Origin: Uloborus plumipes
Taxonomy: Eukaryota > Arthropoda > Arachnida > Araneae > Uloboridae
NCBI GenBank assembly: GCA_038373865.1
Contig: JAXGGA010003416.1
Span: 39,160-103,159, forward strand
Length of the DNA stretch: 64,000 nucleotides
Direction: 5' to 3'
Shown: positions 1-10,536 of the stretch, piece by piece
Layout of the letters: every line of letters begins with the position of its first letter
Position numbering within the stretch: position 1 is the first letter of the stretch
Position numbers and translations under genes: made by a program
The notes under the pieces: generated by a model
The model's input: only the letters and a program-made list of their open reading frames with translations
Databases searched by the model: none
Told to the model about the DNA's origin: nothing

Positions 1-100
1 GATACCGGATATCGGATATCGGATATCCGGTGGCCAATCACAAGCCGGATACCGGATATCCGGAATTGTGTTGCCGGATATCCTGCGGATATCCGTCATT

Positions 101-740
101 ACAATTACATTGCGTGTTCGCTTATTTTTATGTAATGCAGCTTCAAAACAGTAAATCAAAGTTATTTCTGTCATCATTTCTGGCAACATGTTAAATACAT
201 TCAAATTAATTTTTAAAGCCTTTATTTTCTACAGAAGTATCGCTACGTATGAAATGAAACACTAGCATATTGTGATTTCTTTCTAAATTATGTATTTTTA
301 TCAAAAGAGACAAAACTTTAAAAGATAGAATGAAATATTTCTGTATGTACTCAAAGTTTAAACTTTTAAGTATTCTTAGTTTAAATTTTAAAGCTTTTCT
401 GTTTCAATATCATTTCAATAAGTTTCTACGTAAATTATACAGTTATTAAATATCTCACCAATATTATATACACGATAATTGATTTACAAAAAAAGAAAGA
501 AAAAAGAAAAAAAAACTAAGCTCAGATAAACGTATTTTTGTGAAATTAATACATATTTTATTAGAATTTTGTGAATTTAAACTTCATTACAAAGTAACAC
601 ATTTTCTTATTTCTAATTTTGCAATAATATAAAGCAAAATTTTGCTTTGAAAATCTTTTTTTTAAGAATAATACGCATGTAATTTTTCTGACATGCAAAT
701 TAAAGAAGAAAATATTAAAAAAGGACAAGTGTGTTAAAAA
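101..740. other. AT-rich sequence, no gene seen
   Basis: Interior of the hAT-like block. Long runs of A and T and no open frame with recognisable protein character. Confidence 0.5.
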
Positions 741-1185
741 AAAATAATAATAATAAACTTATACTCAAATAATCAATTAAAATTTTTTATAACTCCAAAA
801 AACAAAGGTACATATTTTCTGAAGATTCAAATCAGCAGCTTAAATATATTTTTAAGAGTTATGCTAAAGTTGTTCACTTTTTAAAAAACAAATGAATAAA
901 CTTGTACTTAAATAATCAACTTGAAATTTTACTTCAGTTCCAAAAAATTAAGATACACGTTTTTAAAAGTAGCGAATTATCATTTTAAATACATTAAGAG
1001 TCATGCTAAACACATTCACTTTTTTAAAAACAAATTAATAAACTAATTCTTAAACAATCACCTCGAAATTCAACATCATTTTGAAAAAATAAAGTTCGAA
1101 GTTCAACTCCATTTTAAAAAAAATAAAGATACATTCGAAGATGCAAATGTTATATTTAAGGGTTATTCCATCCAAAATGGTACAA
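741..1185. repeat. ~142-bp tandem repeat array, three diverged units
   Basis: The phrase aataaact recurs at about 752, 895 and 1037. Each time it is followed by a similar run: a 'caaataatca' segment, 'aaaaaacaaag/atacac', then 'aagagttatgctaaa..ttcac'. The period is about 142 bases. A fourth unit appears at about 4145-4247 and seems to continue at 4424-4455, beyond a short inserted element. Units are clearly diverged, so the array is old. Confidence 0.65.
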
Positions 1186-1383
1186 ATCATGTCCGAAATT
1201 GTCGAGTTAAGTTTATCAAATGAAGTAATTTTCGCCAACTAATCGTTGTTTTAAAAATTATTCTCTGTTTATTTGTGCATAATAAAGTGTAAATGGCTTG
1301 TATATGAGTCATTCATTAAGGGTTTTGAATAGTTTGACCACTTTGTGTAACTAACAGAGGAGACAAATGAGGTTTGAAAAATA

Positions 1384-2794
1384 CACTGCTCGACATTGAA
1401 AATGCAACACCAAGAAGGAGTGGTCAGAAATTCATGCAAATTTTACCGTAGACGCACGTCACTGAGTTATGCAAATGATATGAAATGCGCAGCTCTCCGA
1501 CGCACGTGAAGTAAGATATAAGAGAATGAAGTTGAAAAGTGGGCTATGTTCATGTTGGTTTTTCTGCCAGACTAATTATCGGAGAAATTTGGTTTTTGTC
1601 TCGAAGGATACGTGTGATAGGAGGAAATGCCACGCCGTCCTCAACGAAGACACTTCCAGCATATAGACGACTTTACAAGGGGTATGGTGATAGGACTGAG
1701 AAGGGGAGGTTGGTCCATACGTCAAATTGCAGCTGATACCCACATGGATGCAAGCACTGTGCATCGGCTGTGTCGGAGATGGTTGGAAAGAGGAAATGTA
1801 GCCACATTGAGGGGTGCAGGTGCAGCCAGAGTGACGTCAGACCGCTTGGATCGACGGATTCACCGACAAGCTGTGGCGGACCCGCAAGTCACTTGTACGT
1901 CGATTCTGCAGCACGTGCAAGGTACCCTGGATGTTCCTGTGTCGACCAGAACCATTTCCCGTCGACTGGTTGCACGTGGCCTGCAATCACGGCGCCCGCT
2001 AAGAAGACTGCCATCACAGCACAGACTCCAACGTTTGGAATGGTGCCGGACCAGAGCGACGTGGATGGCAGAATGGCAAACCGTAGTGTTCTCAGATGAA
2101 TCCCGCTCCTGTTTGTCCAGCGATAGTCATCGCATACGTGTGTGGCATCGACGTGGAGAAAGATCGAATCCGGCAGTAACTGTGGAACGCCCCACAGCGC
2201 GACAACGTGGCATAATGGTTTGGGGCGCTATTGCATACAATTCCGTATCACCTCTAGTTCGTATTCGGGGCACTATGACGGCCCAACGATATGTAGATAA
2301 TGTACTGCGGCCGGTGGCAATCCCCTACCTTCAGGGTCTGCCAAATGCAATTTTTCAACAGGATAACGCCCGGCCTCACAGTGCTCGAATCAGCCAACAT
2401 GCTCTACGAGGTGTACAGATGCTTTCCTGGCCACCATACTCTCCTGACTTGTCACCAATCGAACATGTGTGGGACGTGATTGGACGCCGTTTGCAGAACC
2501 TGTCACTGCCTCGTTCAGAGGACGAACTGTGGCAAATGGTTGAAAGGGAATGGAGTGCCATCCCTCAGGACACCATCCGCAGGCTTATTGACTCCATGCC
2601 TAGACGTGTTTCTTCGTGCATCGCTGTCCGCGGTCCTACTTCTTACTGAGCCGACGCCGTCCTCGCTCTAAATTTTGCTTATTTATTTTGAAATAAATAT
2701 CACTTATTGTTCCATGCTGTCTCTGTCTTCTTACCAAATTTCATCAATTTCTGACCACTCCTTCTTGGTGTTGCATTTTCAATGTCGAGCAGTG
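1384..2794 (+). mobile_element. Complete Tc1-like transposon with intact transposase
   Basis: The element is 1411 bp and bounded by TA dinucleotides (1382-1383 and 2795-2796). It has terminal inverted repeats that match exactly over 49 bases (1384-1432 against the 3' end); both begin cactgctcgacattgaaaat. A single open transposase frame occupies most of the interior. Perfect long TIRs and an unbroken frame mark a recent insertion. It lies between the third repeat unit (ends ~1180) and the fourth (~4145) of the array inside the hAT-like block, so it probably arrived after the array formed. Confidence 0.93.
1627..2649 (+). CDS. Tc1-like DDE transposase
   Basis: A 340-residue intronless protein that would cut and paste the surrounding element at TA sites. 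The N-terminal third is a paired helix-turn-helix DNA-binding region (DDFTRGMVIGLRRGGWSIRQ near residue 15, then STVHRLCRRW). The catalytic triad reads D in VVFSDESR (about residue 156), D in IFQQDNARPHSA, and E in SPDLSPIEHVWD. I count 32 residues between the last two, two fewer than the usual 34 of Tc1. The C-terminus ends RGPTSY, as in many arthropod Tc1 proteins. The ATG at 1627 is chosen because it gives the expected MPRR-type start and family length. No stop or frameshift is visible, so it may still encode active enzyme. Confidence 0.93.
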   Translation: MPRRPQRRHFQHIDDFTRGMVIGLRRGGWSIRQIAADTHMDASTVHRLCRRWLERGNVATLRGAGAARVTSDRLDRRIHRQAVADPQVTCTSILQHVQGTLDVPVSTRTISRRLVARGLQSRRPLRRLPSQHRLQRLEWCRTRATWMAEWQTVVFSDESRSCLSSDSHRIRVWHRRGERSNPAVTVERPTARQRGIMVWGAIAYNSVSPLVRIRGTMTAQRYVDNVLRPVAIPYLQGLPNAIFQQDNARPHSARISQHALRGVQMLSWPPYSPDLSPIEHVWDVIGRRLQNLSLPRSEDELWQMVEREWSAIPQDTIRRLIDSMPRRVSSCIAVRGPTSY

Positions 2795-2796
2795 TA

Positions 2797-3409
2797 TATT
2801 TCTAATCATAAAGAAAATTAAATTACAGAACAAGTATAAAATGGACTAAACATCCTAAATCTGTCTGCAATTTCAAGAAAAAATATTTTTTGCACCATTA
2901 ATGCAACTGTAACAGAGTGGACATCCCACAGTGGAAATTGACTATCATCAGCAAAGAATTTTAGGCTTATCTTAGTTGCTGACTATATAATTCAATGTAT
3001 CAAAGTATAATCACAGCAGATACATTACTTGTACTTTAAACACTTTAAAACTACACTTTAAAAATATGACATTGAATGCAATTGCTTATTTTATTTCTGA
3101 AAGGCTTGTAACAGAGTGGACAGTTTGAAACATAAAAAAATCTAGGAACAAAGATAAATAAGTGTTTTTTCAAGATTTTTTTGTATACATACATAAAAAT
3201 CAGCAGAAAGGGTGTCAGAAGCATTTTTTGTGCTGTGCATTGCAAATGATTTTGTTGTTGCATTTCAGCTTAATCTTAAATTGCATTTTAAGTCCTAGCA
3301 ATTGGAAGCTGGGGCAGATCATTTTTTCTTTCTTCTGCCAAAGAATTTTTTCTTTTTTGAGTCCTTTGTAAATATCTTATGCCTAAATAAGTAATACTTG
3401 GTTACACAC
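2797..3409. other. AT-rich sequence, no gene seen
   Basis: Continuation of the hAT-like block between two insertions. No coding or structured signal recognised. Confidence 0.45.
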
Positions 3410-3414
3410 AATTA

Positions 3415-3998
3415 CAGGGTTGCCACGCCACAGGGAAACCTGAAAAAACAGGGAAAATACAGGGAATTGAAAAATCAACAGAAAAACAGGGAAAATCCAG
3501 GGAATTTTGAAAATTTCTTCAAAAATCTGGAAAGTGCAGGGAATTTTACTTTTTTTTCAAAAGTTCAAGTTGCCAAAATGAATTCTAAAATGTGTAAACT
3601 ACCAAAGATAAAATTTATGTGCAAATGAATAAAATAATAATAAATAATATAAAATAAAATAGTAATTTTACTTATTTTTTTTTTGCTATGTTTATTTATT
3701 TATAAGTAAATATTTCATTGTGTATTATAAAAGCAAAAAATATTTATTACTTAGTTTGAAATGCATTTTAAAGCTCATGCTAATTTAATTAGAGAGTATC
3801 AGATTAGTCATCAATCCTTTCTATGATTTCAATTTTAACGAATTCTGCTTTGCCTCCCTATGTTTTTATTTATTTTTTTTTTTTCTGTGCCAGGATATTA
3901 ATTTTTGTATAGAATATCTGTTCGCTCGTTCGTAATACTGCATATTCATGCAGGGAAAACACAGGGAATTTTTCCCCCGGAATTGAGTGGCAACCCTG
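3415..3998. mobile_element. MITE with cagggttgccac termini
   Basis: This 584-bp element begins cagggttgccac and ends gtggcaaccctg. It is flanked on both sides by the 5-base direct repeat aatta (3410-3414 and 3999-4003). The ends are rich in cagggaaa/cagggaatt motifs. It has no transposase. The termini look hAT-like, but the flanking duplication I see is 5 bp rather than 8, so the superfamily is left open. Confidence 0.75.
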
Positions 3999-4129
3999 AA
4001 TTAGATGGGGAACAAATAAAAAAATACAATTAGTTCATGGTAAGTTTTTAAATTAATTACCAAAATTCTGAAGTATCGGGACTGATTTGTACCATTTTCG
4101 CTGAAATTATTATTAAAAATTATTCTAAA

Positions 4130-4460
4130 CATGTTTACTTTAAAAAATAAAATAATAAACTTATATCCGAATAATTAACTTAAAGTTTTACTTAAATTCC
4201 AAAAAACAAAATACACTTTCTAAAGATGCAAATTAACATTTTAAAAACAGTCGAGTCACAATAGCTCATAGTCCCAAGGGACCAGCTAAAAGCTTAGAGT
4301 TATTGATAGTTCGAGTTACAAGCAGTTCCTACCGTCTTTTCAAGAATTTGGGGCCAAATGAAAACTTTGAAATAAAGGTATATATTTGAGTTTATAACGC
4401 TACGAGTTATCGAGACTTGATTGAATGATATTGAGGGTCATGCTCAACATGTTCTCGAGG
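4130..4460. repeat. Fourth unit of the 142-bp array, split by a small insert
   Basis: 4145-4247 repeats the start of the array unit seen at 752-1180. The unit's final part (gagggtcatgctcaaca) is found at about 4434, after an insert at 4248-4423. Confidence 0.55.
4248..4423. mobile_element. Short inverted-repeat element (pogo/Tigger-like ends)
   Basis: A 176-bp insert with ends cagtcgagtcacaatagctc and the inverse of caatcaagtctcgataactc. It interrupts a unit of the tandem array, which helps fix its limits. The CAGT-type ends resemble pogo/Tigger elements, but I see no TA duplication. Confidence 0.5.
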
Positions 4461-5223
4461 AGTTACGGAGCGGCGTGACAGACGTGAACAGATTCTAATA
4501 GCAGAGAAATATCTTTTCTGAAAAAGAAGGGATTACAAAAAGAAAGAACAAAACAAAGTGCAAGATTAAAAATTTCTTTACACACATTCAAACTCTTTTT
4601 CAAAAAAAAAAAAAAAAGCATGGCTAAGTTGCGACGATTCATGGGGACAGATGTTTGCATTGTCTAGAAGAACACTTTCGCCAATGTTAGATAGGTTATT
4701 TATTGTATGTTATTTTCAACTATAATAAAGCAATAACAGTGCAAAGTAAAAAATATCTAATTACAACATCATTAGGTGTTAATATATCGCAATTTTTGTA
4801 AAAATACTAATAAAAAAAAAAACTAAAAATAAAAGAATTCAATAAATAAAATAATTTGAGAATTTAAATTAAAAGCTACTGCGATTAATTTTTATGAACT
4901 AACGATATGATCGTAAGTTTTTTTCAACCTTTTGTCGCACATTAATCCTTGAAGGTTTGTAGCTTTTTCTTACTAAATATTTTAACTAAAATATTTTTGA
5001 AAAGCTGAAGACAATCATACTTTATCTAGAAATTGTGAAAAATCAATGTGCAGAATGCTTCCATGTCCAGTACAAAGTCGGAAAAATAACATATAATTTT
5101 TGTTTTAGAAGCAAAAATTGGTAAAAAGGAAAGATGAAAAGTAATTACATCATCTAAAAAGTTTATCAAACAATGAAATTTTAACTGGGTTTTTGTAAAA
5201 AAGAAAATATTCAATTAGGTTTC
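4461..5223. other. AT-rich sequence, no gene seen
   Basis: Low-complexity AT-rich interior of the hAT-like block, with homopolymer A runs near 4605-4617. Confidence 0.4.
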
Positions 5224-5430
5224 CTCACATCATACCGGATAACCCTCACATAAATTCCGGATACCTCCCACATCAATACCGGATACTTTGCCGGATATCC
5301 TGCAAAAATCTTCCGGATATCCGTATCCGGGGCGGTCAGCCGGATAGGATATCCGGAAGTACCGGATACTAAAATTATCAGCCGGATAGGCCGGATACCT
5401 GATAGTTACCGGATATCCGGTCCATCCCTA
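5224..5430. repeat. Sub-terminal ccggatatccgg repeats
   Basis: About ten variants of (t)accggatatcc(gg) in 200 bases run up to the terminus at 5430. Such clustered palindromic motifs next to a hAT terminus are typical of transposase-binding sub-terminal repeats. That role is an inference. Confidence 0.6.
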
Positions 5431-5909
5431 CTTATAAGAGCAGAATATTTAGTTTTTAGACGATATAAAACGGAGCAAGGTTTTTTTTTTTTTAACTTAA
5501 ATCTAAAAGAAATAAAAAAACGATATAAGTAGTAAGAAAAAACAGAAAACACTTCAGTTAATAAACTCACGAACGGAAATTTTAAATAACGTTAGCTCTT
5601 ACTGCGTGAGATATTTTGAACCTTTAAAGGCTGACGCCAGAAATATTTTATGTTATGTTCTTTTCAATATAACGTGAATGAATCTAGTTGTAAAAGTAAG
5701 CGTCGAGTGACTCAATGCTAAATTACATTTTAATAATCCGCTTCTATTATTTACAAGTACTTATTACATCCTAACTTCGTGGAGTCGTGGTTACGTGCAA
5801 AACTTACGTTGTCTTTCTCAAATGACACTCATCTGAACTTCCAATTTTTCAAATAAAAAGTTCAAAGAAACACTAAATTTTTAATTTAACGTAAGAAAAA
5901 TTTCTAATA

Positions 5910-6254
5910 CACTGCAAAGCATTAGCTGCTGTTTTTACAGTATAATACTGGCAGCAGTGGTTCCAGTTTAAAACTGTAAAAGCACAGTAATAAACTGTAA
6001 AACTAGCTATTTTAGTTTATCACTATAAAACTAGCAATTTTAGTTTATTACTGTAAAATAAGCAAAATTATCATAAAATTAGCTATATTATACTGTAAAA
6101 TCAACAGTATAATACTGGCAGCAGAGGTTCCAATTTAAAACTGTATAACGCACTGTAATAAACTCGGAAACTAGCAATTTTACAGTTTATTACTGAAAAA
6201 CTACGGTAAAATTAGCTGTATTACACTGTAAAAACATCTATTTTTAGTAAAGTG
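5910..6254. mobile_element. TA-flanked MITE of the 'actgtaaaa' family, copy 1
   Basis: Begins cactgcaaag after a TA. It carries the family's 'gctgtttttacagtataatactg' segment and repeats of 'taataaactgtaaaa'. Its right side lies inside a local tandem duplication that continues to about 6525. Confidence 0.7.
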
Positions 6255-6525
6255 CCATACAATAGACTTAAATATTGATTTGCATTGAGATTTAAATTAC
6301 TTTTTCATTCTTCAGAGCCCTATTTTTAAGCTGTAAAATGCACAGTAATAAACTGTGCAACTAGCAATTTCACAGTTTATTACTGTGAAATTACTGTAAT
6401 ATTAGCTGTATTACACTGTAAAAACAACATCTATTTCCACTGTTAAGTGCCATACAGTGGACTTAAATATTAATTTTCATTGAAATTTAAATTACTTTTT
6501 AATTTTTCAGAGCCCTATTTTTAAG
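6136..6525 (+). repeat. ~195-bp tandem duplication spanning a splice acceptor
   Basis: 6136-6330 and 6331-6525 are diverged direct repeats. Each contains the right part of the MITE, a shared 'aagtgccatac..acttaaatatt' segment, a T-rich tract, an ag acceptor and agccctatttttaag. The second copy's acceptor (ends 6510) starts a real SLC5 exon. The first (ends 6315) is a decoy offset by 195 bases. Confidence 0.85.
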
Positions 6526-6646
6526 CATTCCATTATGGTGCGCCTTTCACTTGCTAAATTGCTTGATAGGCGTTATCGTGTACGCCTACTTTGCGAATTG
6601 TGATCCAATAGCAGCTCCCAACGCATCTATTTCATCATCTGATCAG
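6511..6646 (+). CDS. SLC5 sodium-coupled solute transporter, internal exon
   Basis: First of seven exons found for an SLC5-family sodium/solute symporter. It most resembles the sodium-coupled monocarboxylate and multivitamin transporter branch (SLC5A8/A12/A6). The exon starts in phase with one base completing a codon and encodes 45 residues. These include a membrane helix (LLNCLIGVIVYAYF) followed by NCDPIAAPN; the CDP after this helix is a hallmark of this branch. A strong tttttcag acceptor precedes it and CAG|gtgggt ends it. Joined, the seven exons give 1042 bases, an unbroken frame of 346 codons plus stop. That is roughly the C-terminal 55-60% of a typical ~600-residue family member. Earlier exons must lie upstream, outside the window or unrecognised. 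Confidence 0.88.
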
Positions 6647-7268
6647 GTGGGTATTTTGTTTTGTGCAATGTCCACTAAATTTCTGCTGATTGCAAAACTC
6701 TTTTTAAAACCGATAACATTTTAAAGACGAAGCAATAATTATTTTTTAAAGCACAAATAAAGATAAATAATGAAGGTTTTTGGAACTACAAAATTTCGAT
6801 ATTGCTCAACTGATTATTTATTGCATATTTAGTATGATACGTTAACAGTTCTGAGCGTTGATTGGCTTAACATTTTTACAGCAAATTAAAAGTTTATTTA
6901 ATGAAATAGATTTTTTAATGAAAGTGTTTTAAAGACAATTACAGGAAGTTCTCTTCCGAAAAGTGTGCTTAACGTTTCCAAGAGTTTAATATTTTTTACA
7001 AGAATAAGAAATTGCAAAATTTTCCGTGAACGAAATAGGCAATCAAGCATCGTTCATGAAATTTTAGGGAGATAAGTCTTACGAGATAGCATTCACAATA
7101 AGACATTAACTATAATAGAAATATTTCCGGGAACCCTATTACATAAGGGTCCCCTGTCACGGAAAGCAGTCCCAAGTTATCTACAAATTTCAGCAAATTA
7201 TCAATGTCCCTTGGCAGCGTCGTCACAACACCACAAAGTGACTGGTCACAAATTAATCTTTCCTCGAA

Positions 7269-7372
7269 ATCACCTTCCAAGGCCTACCTGCATCATAAAT
7301 TTTTGCCGGAGTTCTTGCTAATCACCTTCCAAGGCCTACCTGCATCATAAATTTTTGCCGGAGTTCTTGCTA
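7269..7372. repeat. Exact 52-bp tandem duplication
   Basis: 7269-7320 and 7321-7372 are identical and begin atcaccttccaaggcctacc. Perfect identity in an intron implies a recent duplication. An assembly artefact is the alternative. Confidence 0.9.
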
Positions 7373-7937
7373 TTTCTTGAGATATGGCAGTTACAAATAA
7401 CGAGAAAATAAGGCTGATTTTCCAAGCCTTTACTTAACTGCAAACACTTTATTTAATAATAAATAGAAGATTGTAAAAGATAAATTTTTAAATCAATGAG
7501 ATTTCTCCAAACGTCTGTCAACAAGTAATTCGTGAAAATACTTTGTTGACGCTGTAGTAAGTGAAAGCATTCAAAATTAATCTTTCATATTGTTGATTTA
7601 ATTTAGGTGATTACAGTTCGTACAAATGATGATAAGAATCGATCACACTTAGCGCAAATACCGCCAAAATTGAATCACCGCCTGTTTCCATGTAGGTACA
7701 CTTTTATTCCAAACTTGATGGAAATCGTCGTATTACTTCTTGAGTTACAGCAATTACATTGAACGAGTAAGAACGCTCGATTGCACTACCTCCCCTTAAA
7801 AATCTACCTTAGGGCTGGTTTTTGCTTGGGTCCTTTAATTACTTCTTGACACACAGTGAAAAATCAATTGCCCTTGGCTGAACAGCAATCAAAAACTAAT
7901 GAGCACCTAATATACCGCGAACACTGTTATTCCCTCC

Positions 7938-8049
7938 AGAGACTGCAGTTTCGTCCTTATTGTGGACAAAAAGGGAATATTTGCCTTCAGCTCGTTTACT
8001 ACCTATTCCAGACTCGTGAGTCCACAATAAAGACGAAAATGCAGTGTCT
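7938..8049. repeat. Inverted repeat with ~30-bp arms (hairpin)
   Basis: The arm at 7938-7967 (contains actgcagtttcgtcctta) is nearly the reverse complement of 8020-8049 (contains gacgaaaatgcagtgtct). They are separated by 52 bases. Probably a remnant of an unidentified repeat. No coding signal is credible here. Confidence 0.7.
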
Positions 8050-8568
8050 GGATGTAATAGCCGAGCTGGTGGAATATTGCGCGTATTCCTGCCTTAGCCC
8101 TTGCTTAGGAATGGTGATTACTGATAAATAAGCACCTATAACATAAGGATACATTTGTACAGCAATTTTTATTCGATTTCATCCAGTAAGTTTGTAAGCT
8201 AAAGTTAGAATTGCCACAAAAAGCGATCACACGAATACAGGCAGACATGTTACGAAATTGGTCATGAAGGATTAATTAAACGTTGACTCTTTATCTTCCA
8301 AATTAATTTAACAATTAATTTTTATGTATTTTTTGGTTTTTTAAGTTGCAAATACATCAAAAAACATTTCTACCAAGCATAAAATTTTTGAAATTTTTGG
8401 GGGTCTAAGGCCCTCTACGCTTTAGGGCCCCCAAGAAAACTGTTTCCGATCGCATTTACCATCTGTCGGCCTCTCAACGAAGTACAAGGAGTGGTACTCA
8501 TAAGTATCAGCATGATTCTATTCATTTAGGATTCATAATACTTAATTAATATAAGCGGGACTTCTGAG

Positions 8569-9339
8569 CAGGGCTGCGGAGTCGGAGTCGGAGTCGGACT
8601 GATTTTGGACCAAAGGAGTAGGAGTCGGAGTCGATGGAAAACATGTCGATTCCGACTCCGACTCCGACCACCTCCGATTTGGATGAAATTTTATGAAGGC
8701 GAAAACATATCTTTGAAACTAACAGAAACAAATTTTCAGCGTATAATATCCAAATCCTAAGCATTTAAGATCATTAAAAAGGGCTTCAAAATGGCGGGTC
8801 TGCTTTGTGAAACGAATTGCTACGTTTGGGCTTATGCAAGGGAATAAAAAATATTTGCAGCAAAAATGCAATGTGTTGAAATAAAGTCTGGCCATTTAAC
8901 ACACGAAAAGGATTAGTTTTGTACGGGGTCAAATGACAAGAGCGGCACTTGTCTTTTGCTCTGGAGAAAATGGACTTTTTGGGAGGTCACAGTGACCTCT
9001 GAGAATTGAGGTAAATGGGGTGAAATTACCTGCGAGTTCTTGAGAAAATTGAAGTTTTTGAGAGGACACAATAACCTCCCATAACCTCCAATTTTGATAC
9101 CCCAGCTTGCTACCCCCCCCCCCTCTTAAAGTGAGTCCTGACTACGACCATGAATAAAAATTAAACTTTTAAAAATGGAGTTAAGATTTCAACCTCTGTT
9201 TAATGTTTTTCACTTTTCACATTTGGGTAAAAAAAAATAAGTGATAAAAAAAACAGAAGTCGGGACTCGGAGTCGGAATTTTTAAAATCCCGGAGTCGGA
9301 GTCGGAGTCGACCATTTTCCCTCCGACTCCGCAGCCCTG
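8569..9339. mobile_element. hAT-like MITE with 'gagtcg' ends
   Basis: A 771-bp element starting cagggctgcggagtcggag and ending with its inverse (ctccgactccgcagccctg). It is flanked by 8-bp direct repeats with one mismatch, cttctgag (8561-8568) and cttctcag (9340-9347). The 8-bp duplication and CAGGG ends identify hAT. Sub-terminal ggagtc arrays lie at both ends. It has no transposase frame. A related ctccgactct fragment occurs near 54230. Confidence 0.88.
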
Positions 9340-9539
9340 CTTCTCAGTCTCGTCGGGACATAAAGGGTTAAAACGTGTAAAACGCTCCAATTAAAAACTC
9401 AAGAATTTTGCACAAATCTAATACTGAAATTAAGATATAGAAAAAAGTAAAAAATAACTCGAATCCCAAATGTTAAATGTTGCTCTTTCAGTGCAAAAAT
9501 CTTTCTTTCGTCCAAAGATTTTTTTCTTTTCAATTGCAG

Positions 9540-9747
9540 TTACTTCCCTACTTTATGATATCTTCTCTCGGTAATCATCCTGGTTTAGCTGGTCTGTGTA
9601 TTTGTGGCATTTTCAGCGCATCATTGAGTACAACATCATCTGCAGTCAATTCTCTCACTGCCGTTACAATGGAAGATATAATCCGTCCAGTCTTTAAAGA
9701 GAAGAGGTGGTCTGAAAATAAATTAGCCTTCATTGCAAAAGTTATCA
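9540..9747 (+). CDS. SLC5 transporter exon
   Basis: Starts in phase 0 after caattgcag and ends VIS(a)|gtaagt. It encodes 69 residues with the signature segment of the family: LPYFMISSLG, then LAGLCICGIFSASLSTTSSA and VNSLTAVTMEDIIRPVF. Serine/threonine-rich SLSTTSSAVNSL corresponds to the conserved helix of SLC5 proteins that helps form the sodium site. It follows directly from the previous exon in frame (DQ|LLPYF). Confidence 0.95.
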
Positions 9748-10536
9748 GTAAGTAATGATCTAGAAATCTATTATAAATTCTAATATAACAAAAGTACATG
9801 TTTTAAATTATAGAGTTTAATGAAATGGCAAGATTTAAAATGTAATTGAGCTGTGGGGAACTTGAACACTTTCCCATATTTAAGTTTTATTTATACTAAG
9901 AAGGTTTTGAACCGTAAAAAGTATCGACCATCATGAATACTTAATTATAGGTGAACAGTTAACGTTTCAAGATACAGGTATAAGTGCAGTAAATAAATGC
10001 TCTTATTCATTTAAGAGATCCTTAAATTCATAAAGCACTGAAGGTAAATTTGAACTGATTCACCTACACTTGTACAGAGTTTTCTTTTCTATGTATATCT
10101 TTTAAATGCATGCAATTCACACAAACACATATTTTTAATACGCTTTCATTACTTTCATGTGTGGGTTTTTTTGTTTGTTTGTTTGTTTGTGTGTAACTTG
10201 AGTAAAAGATAAAATTCACGTTTTTTACAAATATAAAAAAATTATTCTTAAAACTATTATTAATACTAAAGGTTAAACTATATTACATGTCGATGTAATG
10301 TAGTTTAGACTTTTTTCTTTTTAGTTTGATTAACTCTAAAAGCATATTTTTCTTTTCTTTTCTTTTTTTTTTTAACTATGATTAAAATTATTAAGTATTT
10401 ACCTTGTTAAATACATATTACAAAGTTATAGACTATACATATCGCGCAAAAACAGTAATTTTGGATATAGAATAGCACTCTTCGTGATAAAAGAGGAATT
10501 CGTGCAATAACCCAGCGGAGAACATTCACTCCTCAC

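Larger units (their letters stand above)
1..5430. mobile_element. hAT-like element, right end visible, left end uncertain
   Basis: Positions 1-100 and 5224-5430 are packed with variants of ccggatatccgg. The right block ends in ggtccatcccta at 5430, which read outward is a hAT-style terminus (tagggatggacc). The following 8 bases (cttataag) would be one half of a target duplication. The matching left terminus is not in the window. A shared oriented motif, gccggatatcctgc, lies in the same direction in both blocks, so the left block may not be the simple inverted partner. The interior is very AT-rich, has no transposase of its own, and carries later insertions. A non-autonomous element is the best reading; two neighbouring fragments is the alternative. 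Confidence 0.5.
6647..9539 (+). other. SLC5 intron, gene-free
   Basis: A 2.9-kb intron from gtgggt to caattgcag. It contains a 52-bp tandem duplication, a 30-bp-arm hairpin, a hAT-like MITE, and otherwise AT-rich sequence with no further exon seen. Confidence 0.7.

Noticed and set aside
3398..3628. 76-codon frame with repeated K-Q-G-K/E-N-P-G-N
   Set aside because: Lies across the end of a MITE and its cagggaaa repeats; compositional artefact.
7856..8131. 91-codon frame
   Set aside because: Built around the inverted repeat at 7938-8049; no protein-like conservation pattern.
9575..9799. Minus-strand frame opposite an SLC5 exon
   Set aside because: Antisense shadow of a well-supported exon.
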